From: Devosia sp. XK-2
GTDB lineage: Bacteria > Pseudomonadota > Alphaproteobacteria > Rhizobiales > Devosiaceae
Reading direction: 5' to 3'
Length of the DNA: 64,000 bases
Assembly: GCF_037113415.1 (NCBI RefSeq)
Contig: NZ_CP146608.1
Coordinates: forward strand, 578,501 to 642,500
Shown: piece after piece, positions 23,916-32,932 of the stretch
How positions within the stretch are numbered: the first letter of the stretch is position 1
Layout of the letters: every line of letters starts with the position of its first letter
Position numbers and translations under genes: made by a program
Notes under the pieces: generated by a model
Database searches by the model: none
What the model was told of the DNA's origin: nothing
The model's input: the letters and a program-made list of their open reading frames with translations, nothing else

Positions 23916-25754
23916 TTGGCGAGCGATACCGAATTATTGCTTCGCGTACAAACGGAAGTCTTGGAAGCCGTAGCGCGCGGAGAAGAGCTGGCCGAGGTTG
24001 GTGCCATTCTGTGCCGCTGGGTCGAAAAGTTCGTACCCGAAACCGTCTGCTCCATTCTGCTGATCGAGCATGGCTGCATCCGGCCCCTGGCCGCGCCCAG
24101 CCTGCCTCAGAGCTATTCCGACGCCATTGACGGCGTGGTCGTCGGCCCGAAATCGGGCTCCTGCGGCACTGCCGCCTGGCGGCGCGAACCCGTTATGGTC
24201 ACCGATATCGAAACCGACCCGCTCTGGGCCGATTTCAAGGCCCTGGCCCTGCCGCTCGGATTGCACGCCTGCTGGTCCAGCCCCATCCTGAGCAATGACG
24301 GCGGGGTCGTCGGCACATTCGCATTCTACTACAAAACCAAAAGAGGACCGTCCGAGCTCGAACGGCAATTGGTTGCGACATGCCTGCATCTTTGCGCCCT
24401 GGCCATCGAGCATGAGCGTGTCCGCGCGAAAAATCATCTTCTGGCCTATTTCGATGCTTTGACCGGTCTGCCAAATCGCGGCCATTTCAACGCGGCCCTG
24501 GCCGAACGTATCCTGCTTGGTCACCCGTTCGGGCTGCTGCTGCTCGATATCGATCACCTCAAACTCGTCAATGACAGCATCGGTCATGCAGCGGGCGACA
24601 CCCTCATCCGCGAGATTGCGACCCGCCTTGGAACCTGCGGCCCGGATATTCTGGCCTGCCGGCTGGGGGGCGACGAAATCGCCCTGCTGGTTGCCGATTG
24701 CGCCGGGCACCCCGAGTTGCAGACCGCCGCCACGCGCGTGCTGACCGCCGTGTCCGGCATGGTGTCGTTTGGCGATCAGAGCGTTGACGCCCACGTGACC
24801 CTGGGCGGAGCCTTGTTCGGCGTCGACGGCATCGATTCCGACACCTTGTGCCAGAATGCCGACTTTGCCCTCTACCAGGCCAAACAGACCCATCGCGGCG
24901 GTTATGTCGGGTTCAGGCCCGACCTGCGGATCGCAATGGTCGAACGCATCGCCACTGTCCGCCAACTGAGCGCGGCTATGTCCGAGGGGCGGCTCATTCC
25001 CCATTATCAGCCCATTGTCCGGCTCGACACGGCCGAGGTCGTTGGCGTTGAGGCGCTGGCGCGGCTTGTCAGGCCCGATGGAACCGTGGTTTCGGCGGGC
25101 GCTTTTCAGGCCGGTCTTGATGACCCGCGCATCGCCTATCAATTGACCGGGCAAATGCTCGAGCGGGTCGCCCGGGACATTCGCGGCTGGCTGGAGGCCG
25201 GCATACCGTTCCAGCATGTTGGCATCAACGTGGCCACAAGCGACTTTCAGCGCGGCGATCTGACCGAGCGGATCGAGAACATTTTCGCGGCCGAGGACGT
25301 TTCGCTCAGCCATGTCGTGCTGGAGGTGAACGAGACCGTGTTCATGGGCGGCAGCGACCAGACCGTGCCCCATGCTGTCGAGGCGCTTCGCGAGCAGGGA
25401 CTGCTGGTGGCCCTCGACGATTTTGGAACCGGCTATGCCTCCCTCACGCATCTGCTGAGCTTTCCGGTCGATATCATCAAGATCGACCGTTCCTTCGTGG
25501 CCAAGCTGGGTGTGGATGAACCCAGCGGCGTGGTAACCAATGCCATTCTCGATATAGCGCGTCAGCTCAATATGCGGGTCATTGCCGAGGGGATCGAAAC
25601 CAGCGATCAGGTCGCCATGCTGCGTCAATATGGATGCCTGATGGGGCAGGGATATCTATTTGCGCGGCCAATGCCTGCCGCTGATGTCACCCACTTGCTG
25701 CGCCTCTTCGGCCAGCGTCGGCAGGCCCGCGGCGCTGTCGCCGCCATGGCCTGA
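23916..25754 (+). CDS. GAF-GGDEF-EAL cyclic-di-GMP enzyme
   Basis: A 612-residue signalling protein. A GAF sensor (about residues 1-165; [22 protein letters not shown]) is followed by a GGDEF domain (about 170-335) whose active-site loop reads [10 protein letters not shown], an F-to-I variant without an RxxD inhibitory site, and an EAL domain (about 350-600). The EAL domain keeps [46 protein letters not shown] and MGQGYLF, so phosphodiesterase activity is likely. The start is TTG 23916 with AGGAA upstream. No membrane segments: a cytoplasmic sensor. It is the first full-length gene after the island. Confidence 0.92.
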   Translation: MASDTELLLRVQTEVLEAVARGEELAEVGAILCRWVEKFVPETVCSILLIEHGCIRPLAAPSLPQSYSDAIDGVVVGPKSGSCGTAAWRREPVMVTDIETDPLWADFKALALPLGLHACWSSPILSNDGGVVGTFAFYYKTKRGPSELERQLVATCLHLCALAIEHERVRAKNHLLAYFDALTGLPNRGHFNAALAERILLGHPFGLLLLDIDHLKLVNDSIGHAAGDTLIREIATRLGTCGPDILACRLGGDEIALLVADCAGHPELQTAATRVLTAVSGMVSFGDQSVDAHVTLGGALFGVDGIDSDTLCQNADFALYQAKQTHRGGYVGFRPDLRIAMVERIATVRQLSAAMSEGRLIPHYQPIVRLDTAEVVGVEALARLVRPDGTVVSAGAFQAGLDDPRIAYQLTGQMLERVARDIRGWLEAGIPFQHVGINVATSDFQRGDLTERIENIFAAEDVSLSHVVLEVNETVFMGGSDQTVPHAVEALREQGLLVALDDFGTGYASLTHLLSFPVDIIKIDRSFVAKLGVDEPSGVVTNAILDIARQLNMRVIAEGIETSDQVAMLRQYGCLMGQGYLFARPMPAADVTHLLRLFGQRRQARGAVAAMA

Positions 25755-25790
25755 TATTTCAGCGTTTCAACGAAACGGCGAAATGATCTA
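25755..25790. terminator. bidirectional hairpin between convergent genes
   Basis: CGTTTC-AAC-GAAACG forms a 6-bp stem between the convergent GGDEF-EAL gene and the small membrane gene. The element ends in CTAG, which supplies the TAG stop of the minus-strand gene. Similar to the elements at 32864 and 62663. Confidence 0.5.
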
Positions 25791-25952
25791 GAGAATGCCG
25801 AGCAATGCTGCGGCTACCGCGATCATGCCGAAGGCGCCAAGCCCCGCAAAAGCCAGCATTCTCCGTGTCCGCCGGGCATGCGCACCCTCGCGCATGGCGC
25901 GCCGCAAGCGCGTCAGATCCGTGCCGCCATTGTGCAAATCGATATGTGCCAT
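25788..25952 (-). CDS. small membrane protein
   Basis: A 54-residue protein, MAHIDLHNGGTDLTRLRRAMREGAH, with a basic middle and one C-terminal membrane segment (LAFAGLGAFGMIAVAAALLGIL). GGAGGG and GGAG precede ATG 25952. Small tail-anchored proteins of this kind are common but unstudied. Confidence 0.55.
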   Translation of the reverse strand: MAHIDLHNGGTDLTRLRRAMREGAHARRTRRMLAFAGLGAFGMIAVAAALLGIL

Positions 25953-26172
25953 GGCTCCGCCCTCCGGGTCACGCGTTGGTCCAACGCGGTTCGCTTGCCT
26001 GGGCAGCCGCCTTGATGGGCTGTTTCTCACCCTCTTCAGCCAGGAGGATACGCCAAGGCCTCCGGCGGAAAAGCGTCACCTGCAATTGCGGTTAATTTGC
26101 CTCAAAGGCGAACCATGTGCATCTTGTATGGAAGATATTGAAACACTGCCGCGAACGTGGCACAACCGCGGC

Positions 26173-27591
26173 ATGACTCAGCCAAGCCATCTCCACCCTG
26201 ATCGTTTGTTCCCCGCTTCCGAGCCGGCCCGGGCAATAGCCCGCGACCTTTATGGCGCGGTGAGCCAATTGCCGCTGATCAGTCCCCACGGGCACACCGA
26301 TCCGGCCTGGTTCGCTCAAAACGGCCGCTTCGTCAGTCCGACGGCGCTTTTTCTCACGCCGGACCATTACGTTCTGCGCATGCTCAAGAGCCGGGGTATC
26401 TCCTATGATGACCTGGGCATACCCCGCAAAGATGGCGCGCCGGTCCAAACCGATGGCCGAAAGGCCTGGCGGCTTTTTGCCGAAAATTACCATGTGTTCG
26501 CCGGGACACCGTCCAAGACCTGGATCGATCATTCCCTCCATGCCGTTTTCGGTGTGGCCGAGGAGCTTTCTGCCGCGACGGCCGACAGCATCTACGATGC
26601 CATCGACGTGAGGCTGGCCAGTCCCGACCTTTTGCCACGCGCCATTCTTGAGCGCTTCAAGGTCGAGGTCATCGCCACGACCGAATTCGCGCTCGATCCC
26701 CTGACTCATCACCAGTCCATGCTCGATCAGGGCCTGATCGGGCAGGTGCGCACCACCTATCGTCCCGACGACGTGACCGATCCCAGCCGCGCCGCCATCG
26801 TCGAGAACTTGCATAAATTTGGCGAACTGACCGGCGAGGATGTCAGCCAGTGGGATGGGCTGATCGACGCCCACCGCAAGCGCCGCGAGGTCTTCCGCAA
26901 ATATGGCGCCGTTGCCACTGATCACGGCGTGCCAACGGCCAACACGGCCGATCTGCCGCTGGCCGACAAACAGGCCCTGCTCGACAAGGTCTTGGCCGGC
27001 AAGCATGACGCCGCCGACGCCGAGCTGTTCCGCGCGCAGATGCTGACGGAAATGGCATTGCTTTCGGTAGAGGACGGCATGGTCATGCAGGTCCATGCCG
27101 GCTCGCGCCGCAATACCGACCCGCTGCTTTTCGAGGAGCGCGGGGCCGATCTGGGTGCCGACATACCGGGCCCCACCGATTATGTCGGCGGCATGCGGGC
27201 GCTGCTCTCTCGTTGCGGCAATGAGCCCAATCTGCGGCTGATCATGTTCGTGCTCGACGAAACCACCTATGCGCGCGAGCTGGCGCCCATGGCAGGCTAT
27301 TGGCCCTCTTTGATGATCGGTCCGCCCTGGTGGTTCCACGATAGCCCGCAAGGCATCCGCCGCTATCTCGATCAGGTGGTCGAAACCGCAGGTTTCTACA
27401 ATCTCGCCGGTTTCAATGACGACACCCGCGCCTTGCTTTCCATTCCGGCCCGTCACGATGTCTGGCGCCGCGAGGTCAGCGGCTTCCTGGCCAATTGGGT
27501 CGCCGAGCATCGCCTGAGCAAATCGACCGCCGAACAGATTGCCAAGCACCTGAGCTACCAGGCCGCCAAGGACGCTTATCGGATCCCTTGA
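26173..27591 (+). CDS. uxaC: uronate isomerase
   Basis: A 472-residue glucuronate/galacturonate isomerase of the amidohydrolase superfamily, the first step of hexuronate use. Metal-binding SPHGHTDP is at residues 35-42, and ending motifs PPWWFHDSPQGIRR and NDDTRALLSIPARHD carry the conserved residues. The start ATG 26173 fits the family (L-H-P-D-R-x-F near the N-terminus). The upstream open frame to 25795 is not coding. No other hexuronate gene is next to it, so it is isolated from the usual uxu/kdg operon. Confidence 0.95.
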   Translation: MTQPSHLHPDRLFPASEPARAIARDLYGAVSQLPLISPHGHTDPAWFAQNGRFVSPTALFLTPDHYVLRMLKSRGISYDDLGIPRKDGAPVQTDGRKAWRLFAENYHVFAGTPSKTWIDHSLHAVFGVAEELSAATADSIYDAIDVRLASPDLLPRAILERFKVEVIATTEFALDPLTHHQSMLDQGLIGQVRTTYRPDDVTDPSRAAIVENLHKFGELTGEDVSQWDGLIDAHRKRREVFRKYGAVATDHGVPTANTADLPLADKQALLDKVLAGKHDAADAELFRAQMLTEMALLSVEDGMVMQVHAGSRRNTDPLLFEERGADLGADIPGPTDYVGGMRALLSRCGNEPNLRLIMFVLDETTYARELAPMAGYWPSLMIGPPWWFHDSPQGIRRYLDQVVETAGFYNLAGFNDDTRALLSIPARHDVWRREVSGFLANWVAEHRLSKSTAEQIAKHLSYQAAKDAYRIP

Positions 27592-27600
27592 TGGCCGTGC

Positions 27601-27760
27601 CAGCGACCCCGCCTCACCCTCATCCCTCCCCCTCAAGGGGAGGGAGCTGCAGGACCACGACGCTGGTGTTCATCCCACCCTCCCCCTTGAGGGGAGGGTA
27701 GTGAAGCTAGGTCCGGAGGACCGTAGCGCAACTGGGGTGGGGGTGTCGGTCTTTCCAATG
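27601..27760. repeat. REP-like palindromic repeats
   Basis: Two palindromes, CCCTCCCCCTCAAGGGGAGGG (27624-27644) and CCCTCCCCCTTGAGGGGAGGG (27678-27698), face each other within CCCTCACCC / GGGTGGGGG borders. The core CCCTTGAGGGGAGG recurs at 38303-38316. The rest of the 27592-27857 gap has no gene. Confidence 0.65.
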
Positions 27761-27857
27761 TTCGATACCAATAGCGTTCGCCCCACTCCCACCATCTTTA
27801 CGCGCCAACTGCACGGAACCCGTCGAATCGTCGTCTCGCTTCTGCTCTAATGGCGCC

Positions 27858-28709
27858 ATGGTGAATCAGTCTCCCGTCGAAACGGCGCTTAGCCGCGCCA
27901 TGATCCGTTGGTCGCTAACCAAGTCCACGCCGGTGGCCGAAACACCGCGCAGTTGGATTTTTCGGGTAGAGCAGAATGGGCGCAATTTTGCGGCCCTGAA
28001 AATTTTGAAGCCCGTCGTCGCCGAAGAAGAGGGCAGGGGGTCCCGCCTGCTGCAATGGTATGGCGGCATCGGCGCGGCCACGGTGTTCGACATGCATGGC
28101 GACACCATTTTCATGGAATGGCTCGATGGCGGCACGCTGGGCGATCCGGTGCGTGCTGGCCGCGACGATGAGGGCACAATCGCCATAGCGTCTGTCATTG
28201 CCAGCCTGCACCGCCCGCGCGAAGGGGACCTGCCCGACCTGCGGCCGCTTCGGGAGCGCTTCCAGCCTCTCTTTGACACCGATGTGCGGGCCTGGCCGCA
28301 CACGGCGCGCGATCTTTATGCGCGCGCCGCAGGCATTGCCCTGAAACTCTTCGATCGTCCCACCGCGCAAATTCCGCTGCATGGCGATCTGCACCACGAC
28401 AATATCCTCTCGTCCGATCGCGGCTGGTTGGCCATCGATCCCAAGGGCGTGTTGGGCGATCCCGCCTATGATGTGGCCAATGTCTTCATCAATCCGGTTC
28501 GCGCCGGCAATATGGCGGCCGACCCGCACCGCATTGCTGCCCGGGCGGATATTCTCAGCCAGCGCCTCGATTATCCGCGCAAGCGCATGCTGGGTTGGGC
28601 GGCGGCGCACGCCGCGCTATCCGCCTGCTGGGACCTGGCCGATGAAAAACCGATCACCGGCCTTCTGGCCTGTCTCCCCAACCTGCTGAGCGCATACGAT
28701 CAGGCCTGA
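27858..28709 (+). CDS. aminoglycoside phosphotransferase-like (APH(6) family)
   Basis: A 283-residue kinase-fold protein of the streptomycin/hydroxyurea-resistance (APH(6)) group. Kinase motifs: LKILKP (ATP-lysine), HGDLHHDN (catalytic loop) and AIDPKGVLGDPAYDVANVF (the GxxDP-like metal-binding part). Chromosomal relatives often act on unknown small molecules, so drug resistance is not implied. It is followed 3 bp later by a lipoprotein gene, so the two may be an operon. Confidence 0.88.
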   Translation: MVNQSPVETALSRAMIRWSLTKSTPVAETPRSWIFRVEQNGRNFAALKILKPVVAEEEGRGSRLLQWYGGIGAATVFDMHGDTIFMEWLDGGTLGDPVRAGRDDEGTIAIASVIASLHRPREGDLPDLRPLRERFQPLFDTDVRAWPHTARDLYARAAGIALKLFDRPTAQIPLHGDLHHDNILSSDRGWLAIDPKGVLGDPAYDVANVFINPVRAGNMAADPHRIAARADILSQRLDYPRKRMLGWAAAHAALSACWDLADEKPITGLLACLPNLLSAYDQA

Positions 28710-28712
28710 CCC

Positions 28713-29219
28713 ATGCCGAACCATTCCCGCCGCACCGTTCTGGCACTGGGCGCTGCTGCGCTCCTTTCGGCCTGCGCCTCCACGATCCCGCCCCTGCCCG
28801 CCAAGGTCTCGGATCGGCCCGAAGATCTGACGCGCGAGCAGATCGTATCCACGATCAATGCTGTACGCCGCGCCAACGGCGCCGGCAATTGGAGCTACAA
28901 TCCCCAGCTCGAAGCGGCGGCGCGCTCGCAGGCCCGGTTGATGGCCCGGCAGGACAAGCTGAGTCACGACCTCGGCGTCACCCTGCGCCAGCGCGTCACC
29001 GAGGCCGGCTACCTCCTGGCCGTGGGGGAAAATGTCGCCAAGGGCTATAAGACCTTGCCGGCCACCATAGAAGGCTGGCTCGCCTCGCAAGGTCACCGCA
29101 ATACCCTGCTCTCCAATCGCTTCACCGAATTCGGTCTGGCTTTCGCCCGCACCAATTCGGGCAAGCTCTATTGGGCGCTAATCGCCGGCGGACCATTTGA
29201 GGCGTGGCTACGAACTTAA
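28713..29219 (+). CDS. CAP-domain lipoprotein
   Basis: A 168-residue CAP/SCP-family protein. It has a basic twin-Arg-like start (SRRTVLALGAAALLSAC) with a lipobox LLSAC and then a CAP fold: ILNAxR-like TINAVRRANG, YNPQLEAAARSQARLMA, SHDLG, VGENVAKGY, and GHRNTLL. Bacterial CAP proteins are secreted, of unclear function. Its TAA stop overlaps the TAA of the convergent tlyA gene in a TTAA palindrome. Confidence 0.88.
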   Translation: MPNHSRRTVLALGAAALLSACASTIPPLPAKVSDRPEDLTREQIVSTINAVRRANGAGNWSYNPQLEAAARSQARLMARQDKLSHDLGVTLRQRVTEAGYLLAVGENVAKGYKTLPATIEGWLASQGHRNTLLSNRFTEFGLAFARTNSGKLYWALIAGGPFEAWLRT

Positions 29220-29950
29220 CGCCGACTGAAGACCAGCACCGTCTCGACATTCCCGTCCCCCCCGGCAATCGGCGATGTCACCTTTGTCCGCAGCTTGAGG
29301 CCCGCGCTTTCAACAAAGCCAATCACATCGGCCAGGGCGCGTTCGGTTGCCTCGGCGTCCGTCACGATCCCGCCTTTGCCCACGAATTCCCGTCCAACCT
29401 CGAATTGCGGCTTGAACAGGATCACCGCCTCGGCTTCTGGCGCGCACAGCCCCAATGGGGCAGCCAGCACTTTGGTCAGCGACACGAAGCTCACATCCGA
29501 AACAAGCAGCGTCACCGGGTCGGGGATGGTTGATCGATTCAGATCCCGGGCATTGACCCCCTCGAGGCTCACCACACGGTCGTCCTCGCGCAGGCTCGGA
29601 TGCAATTGCTCGTGCCCGACATCCACGGCAAAGACTTTGGCTGCCCCACGCTCCAGCAAGGCCTGGGTAAATCCGCCGGTAGAAGACCCGATATCGAGGC
29701 AGATTTTCCCCTTGGGATCGACAGCGCCGGCCTCCAGCCCCGCAATCAACTTGAGGGCCGCGCGCGACACATAACCCGCGGCCGGATCGTCCAGCGTCAA
29801 TATGTCGTCGGCACCAACCATCTGGTTGGGTTTCTTTGCCGCTGCACCGTTGACCGAAACCGTGCCGCGCAAAATGGCGTCGCGCGCCCGGGCCCGGCTG
29901 GGCATAAGCCCGCGTTGCTCCAGCGCCAGGTCGAGCCGGATACGGCTCAC
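29216..29950 (-). CDS. tlyA: TlyA-type RNA 2'-O-methyltransferase
   Basis: A 244-residue protein with an N-terminal S4 RNA-binding domain (RIRLDLALEQRGLMPSRARARDAILRGTVSVNG) and an FtsJ-like Rossmann methylase (CLDIGSSTGGFTQALLERGA, SAM site; LLVSDVSFVSLTK). The family methylates 16S/23S rRNA. It overlaps the SCO1 gene upstream by 4 bp, so it is the last gene of a minus-strand operon. Confidence 0.93.
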   Translation of the reverse strand: MSRIRLDLALEQRGLMPSRARARDAILRGTVSVNGAAAKKPNQMVGADDILTLDDPAAGYVSRAALKLIAGLEAGAVDPKGKICLDIGSSTGGFTQALLERGAAKVFAVDVGHEQLHPSLREDDRVVSLEGVNARDLNRSTIPDPVTLLVSDVSFVSLTKVLAAPLGLCAPEAEAVILFKPQFEVGREFVGKGGIVTDAEATERALADVIGFVESAGLKLRTKVTSPIAGGDGNVETVLVFSRR

Positions 29951-30558
29951 CCCTTGACCAGCTTTTCGATCTTGGCGCGCGCGCTATCACTTGCTTCTTC
30001 ATAGGCAATGGTGCCTTCAAAGCTGCCATCGCCGCCGATCAGGAAGGTCAAAGCCGTGTGATTGACCAGATAGAACTCGCTATCGACGTCCCCCGCTTTT
30101 TCGGAAAAGACGCCGAAGGCGGCCTTGGCCTTCTCGGTCTCTTCGAGCGAGCCGACCAGTCCGATGACACTGGGATCGAAGCCTTCGACATAGGCCTTGA
30201 CCATATCAGGCGTGTCCCGCTCGGGGTCGACCGTGACGAAAACGATCCGCAACTGCTCGGGGCTCAGGCCCAGTTGCGCCCGCCAGGCCGTCGTTTCTGC
30301 CAATGTCGTCGGGCAGACATCGGGGCAGAACGTATAGCCGAAAAACACCAGGCTCGGCGTGCCGCGCAGGTCGTTCTGCGTAAACGTACCGCCCTGGGTT
30401 GAGGTCAGCGCGAAATCCTGCCCCGTTACGCCCAGGGGCCGCTGCGGTGGGCGGAACACGTAAAGTGCCGTCGCCCCTATGGCCGCCACGGCCACCAGCA
30501 CCCATAGCACGATGCGAAAATTGCGAAGGGTATTGTTCGTCGTCAATTCATTGTCCAT
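29947..30558 (-). CDS. SCO1/SenC copper chaperone
   Basis: A 203-206-residue membrane-anchored thioredoxin-fold protein for copper delivery to cytochrome oxidase. One N-terminal membrane segment (FRIVLWVLVAVAAIGATALYVF), the copper-binding CPDVCP near residue 80, and the distal His in YLVNHTALTF are all present. Start at 30558 (MDNELTT) or 30567. It is in an operon between xseB and tlyA rather than with oxidase genes. Confidence 0.93.
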   Translation of the reverse strand: MDNELTTNNTLRNFRIVLWVLVAVAAIGATALYVFRPPQRPLGVTGQDFALTSTQGGTFTQNDLRGTPSLVFFGYTFCPDVCPTTLAETTAWRAQLGLSPEQLRIVFVTVDPERDTPDMVKAYVEGFDPSVIGLVGSLEETEKAKAAFGVFSEKAGDVDSEFYLVNHTALTFLIGGDGSFEGTIAYEEASDSARAKIEKLVKG

Positions 30559-30621
30559 TCGAGGCAAGTCGCGCCGTCACCCACTGGCGCGCTGAGGCCG
30601 GGTGGGGGTATCTTCAATGCC

Positions 30622-30873
30622 TCAGCCCGCGTCCAGAGGCTCGGTACCGACTGCCTTGCCTTCGCGGTTGAGCGTGATCTTCTCGATCCGCGCTTCGGCC
30701 GTCTTGAGCAGGGTTTCGCAATGCGCCTTGAGCGCTTCGCCGCGCTCGTAGATGGCGATGGACTCGGCCAGGGGCGCCTTGCCGCTTTCCAGCTTGGCCA
30801 CGATCTGTTCGAGCTGCTCCAGCGCTGCCTCGAAGCTCAGCGATTTCACATCGTCATGTGCAGTTTCGGCCAT
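30622..30873 (-). CDS. xseB: exodeoxyribonuclease VII small subunit
   Basis: An 83-residue protein with the conserved [49 protein letters not shown] pattern (FExAlxxLExIVxxLExGxxxLexsl). It pairs with XseA, not in this window. Spaced 34 bp after the HDAC-family gene. Confidence 0.95.
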   Translation of the reverse strand: MAETAHDDVKSLSFEAALEQLEQIVAKLESGKAPLAESIAIYERGEALKAHCETLLKTAEARIEKITLNREGKAVGTEPLDAG

Positions 30874-30907
30874 CTGTGCCCCGCTCGTTCAGAATCTGTT
30901 CATCAAG

Positions 30908-31831
30908 CTACCCCTGGAGCGTCGCCACATGCTGGCGCACACCCCCGGCGAGCCCCTTGAGGTCATAGCCACCTTCGAGCAGCGACACAATGCGATTGGC
31001 GCAACGCTTTTCGGCAATGTCCATCAACTTGCCCGTAACCCAGTGGAAATCGTCGTCCACCCATTCGAGCTGTGCCAGCGGGTCGCGGATATGCGCATCA
31101 AAACCGGCCGAGATCAGCAGCAGATCGGGCGCAAAATTATCCAGCGCTGGCAGGATGATATCCCTATAGGCCGCCCGCATGGCCTCGCCGCCCGAATGGG
31201 CCGGGAGCGCGGCGTTGACGATATTGCCCATGCCGGTCTCATCCGGCCGGCCGGTGCCGGGATAGAGCGGCATCTGGTGGCTCGAGGCGTAGAAAACGCT
31301 CGGATCGTCCTTGAATATGTCCTGCGTGCCATTGCCGTGATGCACATCGAAATCGACAATGGCGACACGCTCGGCCCCATATTTCCGCTGCGCCTCCCGC
31401 GCCACGATGGCAATGGTGTTGATCAGGCAGAACCCCATGGGCGTGGCGATTTCGGCATGGTGCCCCGGCGGCCTGATGGCGCAAAAGGCATTGTCCACCT
31501 CGCCCAGCAGCACAGCCTCCAGTCCCGCCAGGGCGCCACCGAGCCCGGTTGCGGCCGCGTCCATCGAGCCATGAGAGATGAAGGTATCGGCGTCGATCTG
31601 GCCGATGCCTTCGGCCGGCCTGGCATCGCGCAATCGCGCCAGATAGGCTCCGTCATGCACCAGCTCGGCCAGCATCAGATCGCCAAAAGGGGCGTTGCGG
31701 CGCTTCAGGGCAGCAAATTGCGGTCCGGCCAATACGTCTTCGACCACCCGAATGCGATCGGCCCGCTCCGGATGCCCTTTGGGCGTCTGGTGATCGGCGA
31801 AATTGGGCTGGCTGACCAGAAGCGTCGTCAC
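30908..31831 (-). CDS. histone deacetylase/AcuC-family enzyme
   Basis: A 307-residue zinc-dependent deacetylase family member. Motifs: RPPGHHAE, the metal site in VDFDVHHGNGTQDIF, and LLISAGFDAH. GTG 31831 with GGAGA upstream is chosen; the open frame to 31906 has no family-like N-terminus. Bacterial members act on acetylated small molecules or proteins; the substrate here is unknown. It heads the xseB-SCO1-tlyA operon and is divergent from the tsaC gene. Confidence 0.9.
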   Translation of the reverse strand: MTTLLVSQPNFADHQTPKGHPERADRIRVVEDVLAGPQFAALKRRNAPFGDLMLAELVHDGAYLARLRDARPAEGIGQIDADTFISHGSMDAAATGLGGALAGLEAVLLGEVDNAFCAIRPPGHHAEIATPMGFCLINTIAIVAREAQRKYGAERVAIVDFDVHHGNGTQDIFKDDPSVFYASSHQMPLYPGTGRPDETGMGNIVNAALPAHSGGEAMRAAYRDIILPALDNFAPDLLLISAGFDAHIRDPLAQLEWVDDDFHWVTGKLMDIAEKRCANRIVSLLEGGYDLKGLAGGVRQHVATLQG

Positions 31832-31928
31832 CTTGTTCTCCGCAAAGCATCGCGCGGTGTTCGTATTTGCGATGCGCCTATAGTCATCTCGTCTTGACGT
31901 GGGCATGGCCTATTGTCAAACAGCGCCC

Positions 31929-32867
31929 ATGTCCGATCCGTTCCGCACCACGGTTGAAGAGGCCGCCGCGCTGTTGCGCGCGGGCAAGCTTTGCGCCTTT
32001 CCAACCGAAACGGTCTATGGCCTGGGTGCCGATGCGACCAATGCCGATGCGGTCCTGTCCATCTATGAAACCAAGGGCCGCCCGCGCTTTAATCCGCTGA
32101 TTGTCCATTGCGCCGATCTGGCCATGGCCGAGCGCCTGGCCATCTTCTCGCCACTGGCGCGCAAATTGGCGGAAGCCTTCTGGCCGGGTCCTCTCAGCAT
32201 CGTCCTGCCGCTGCGGCCCGGTCATGGCCTGGCCGACATCGCGACGGCGGGGCTCGACACCGTGGCCCTTCGCGTGCCCGACCATCCCCTGGCACTGCAA
32301 TTGCTGCGAGCCGCAGACCGTCCTCTGGCCGCGCCCTCGGCCAACCCCTCCGGCAAGCTGTCTCCCACCACCGCGGAGCAGGTTCGCAGGGGCTTTGCCG
32401 GCCGTGTTCCCGTGCTTGATGGCGGCCCCTGCAAGTCGGGAGTGGAATCCACCATTGTCGCGGTCGACGGAGAGCGGTTGATCCAGTTGCGCGCCGGCGC
32501 ACTTGCGCGCGAGACCATCGCCGAGACCATGGGCCGGCCGCTTGAGCAGGTCAAACAGGGCGCGGCCATTTCGGCGCCCGGAATGCTGCTGAGCCATTAT
32601 GCGCCCAATGCCAATATGCGGCTCGATACTACGCCCATGCCGGGCGAGGCCTATCTGGCCTTCGGCAAATTGGCGCCGCACAACAGCCTGATACGCAATC
32701 TGTCGGAAAGTGGCGACCTGCACGAGGCCGCCCGCAATCTCTTTTCCATGCTGCACGAGCTCGATGCCATGGGCGCTAAAGTCATCGCCGTCGCGCCCAT
32801 TCCCCAGACCGGGCTGGGCGAAGCCATTAACGATCGGCTCAGGCGCGCAGCGGCGCCTCGAACCTAG
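31929..32867 (+). CDS. tsaC: threonylcarbamoyl-AMP synthase (Sua5/TsaC type)
   Basis: A 312-residue enzyme for the t6A tRNA modification at position 37. N-terminal YrdC domain: AFPTETVYGLGADA, KGRPRFNPL, APSANPSGKLSPT, SGVESTIV. The C-terminal Sua5 extension (SAPGMLLSHYAPNA onward) makes it the long form. ATG 31929 (MSDPFRT) is preferred over 31899. Its TAG stop lies in the CTAGAGC border of a palindromic element. Confidence 0.93.
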   Translation: MSDPFRTTVEEAAALLRAGKLCAFPTETVYGLGADATNADAVLSIYETKGRPRFNPLIVHCADLAMAERLAIFSPLARKLAEAFWPGPLSIVLPLRPGHGLADIATAGLDTVALRVPDHPLALQLLRAADRPLAAPSANPSGKLSPTTAEQVRRGFAGRVPVLDGGPCKSGVESTIVAVDGERLIQLRAGALARETIAETMGRPLEQVKQGAAISAPGMLLSHYAPNANMRLDTTPMPGEAYLAFGKLAPHNSLIRNLSESGDLHEAARNLFSMLHELDAMGAKVIAVAPIPQTGLGEAINDRLRRAAAPRT

Positions 32868-32932
32868 AGCGCCTCCAGCGAAAGTGGCAACGGTTTTGCG
32901 CTTCAGAAGCGCGACGAAATAAGAAGCTCTAG
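32864..32932. repeat. CTAG-bounded palindromic element between convergent genes
   Basis: It begins CTAGAGC (32864-32870) and ends GCTCTAG (32926-32932), exact inverse of each other, with an inner hairpin GCGCTT-CAG-AAGCGC. Its borders contain the TAG stop of tsaC on the plus strand and the TAG stop of the dnaJ-like gene on the minus strand. Shares CCAGC(A/G)AAA(A/G)TGGC(A/G)ACGGTT with the element at 62663. Confidence 0.7.

Noticed and set aside
23934..25628. 564-residue minus-strand open frame
   Set aside because: Antisense of the GAF-GGDEF-EAL gene, which has all its domain motifs; long antisense frames are expected at this GC content.
26092..27636. 514-residue minus-strand open frame
   Set aside because: Antisense of uronate isomerase.
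27858..28709. acquired drug-resistance gene
   Set aside because: The APH(6)-like gene lies in the core-like region with host-like composition and no mobile element around it, so it reads as a chromosomal housekeeping relative.
30752..31897. 381-residue plus-strand open frame
   Set aside because: Antisense of the xseB and HDAC-family genes.
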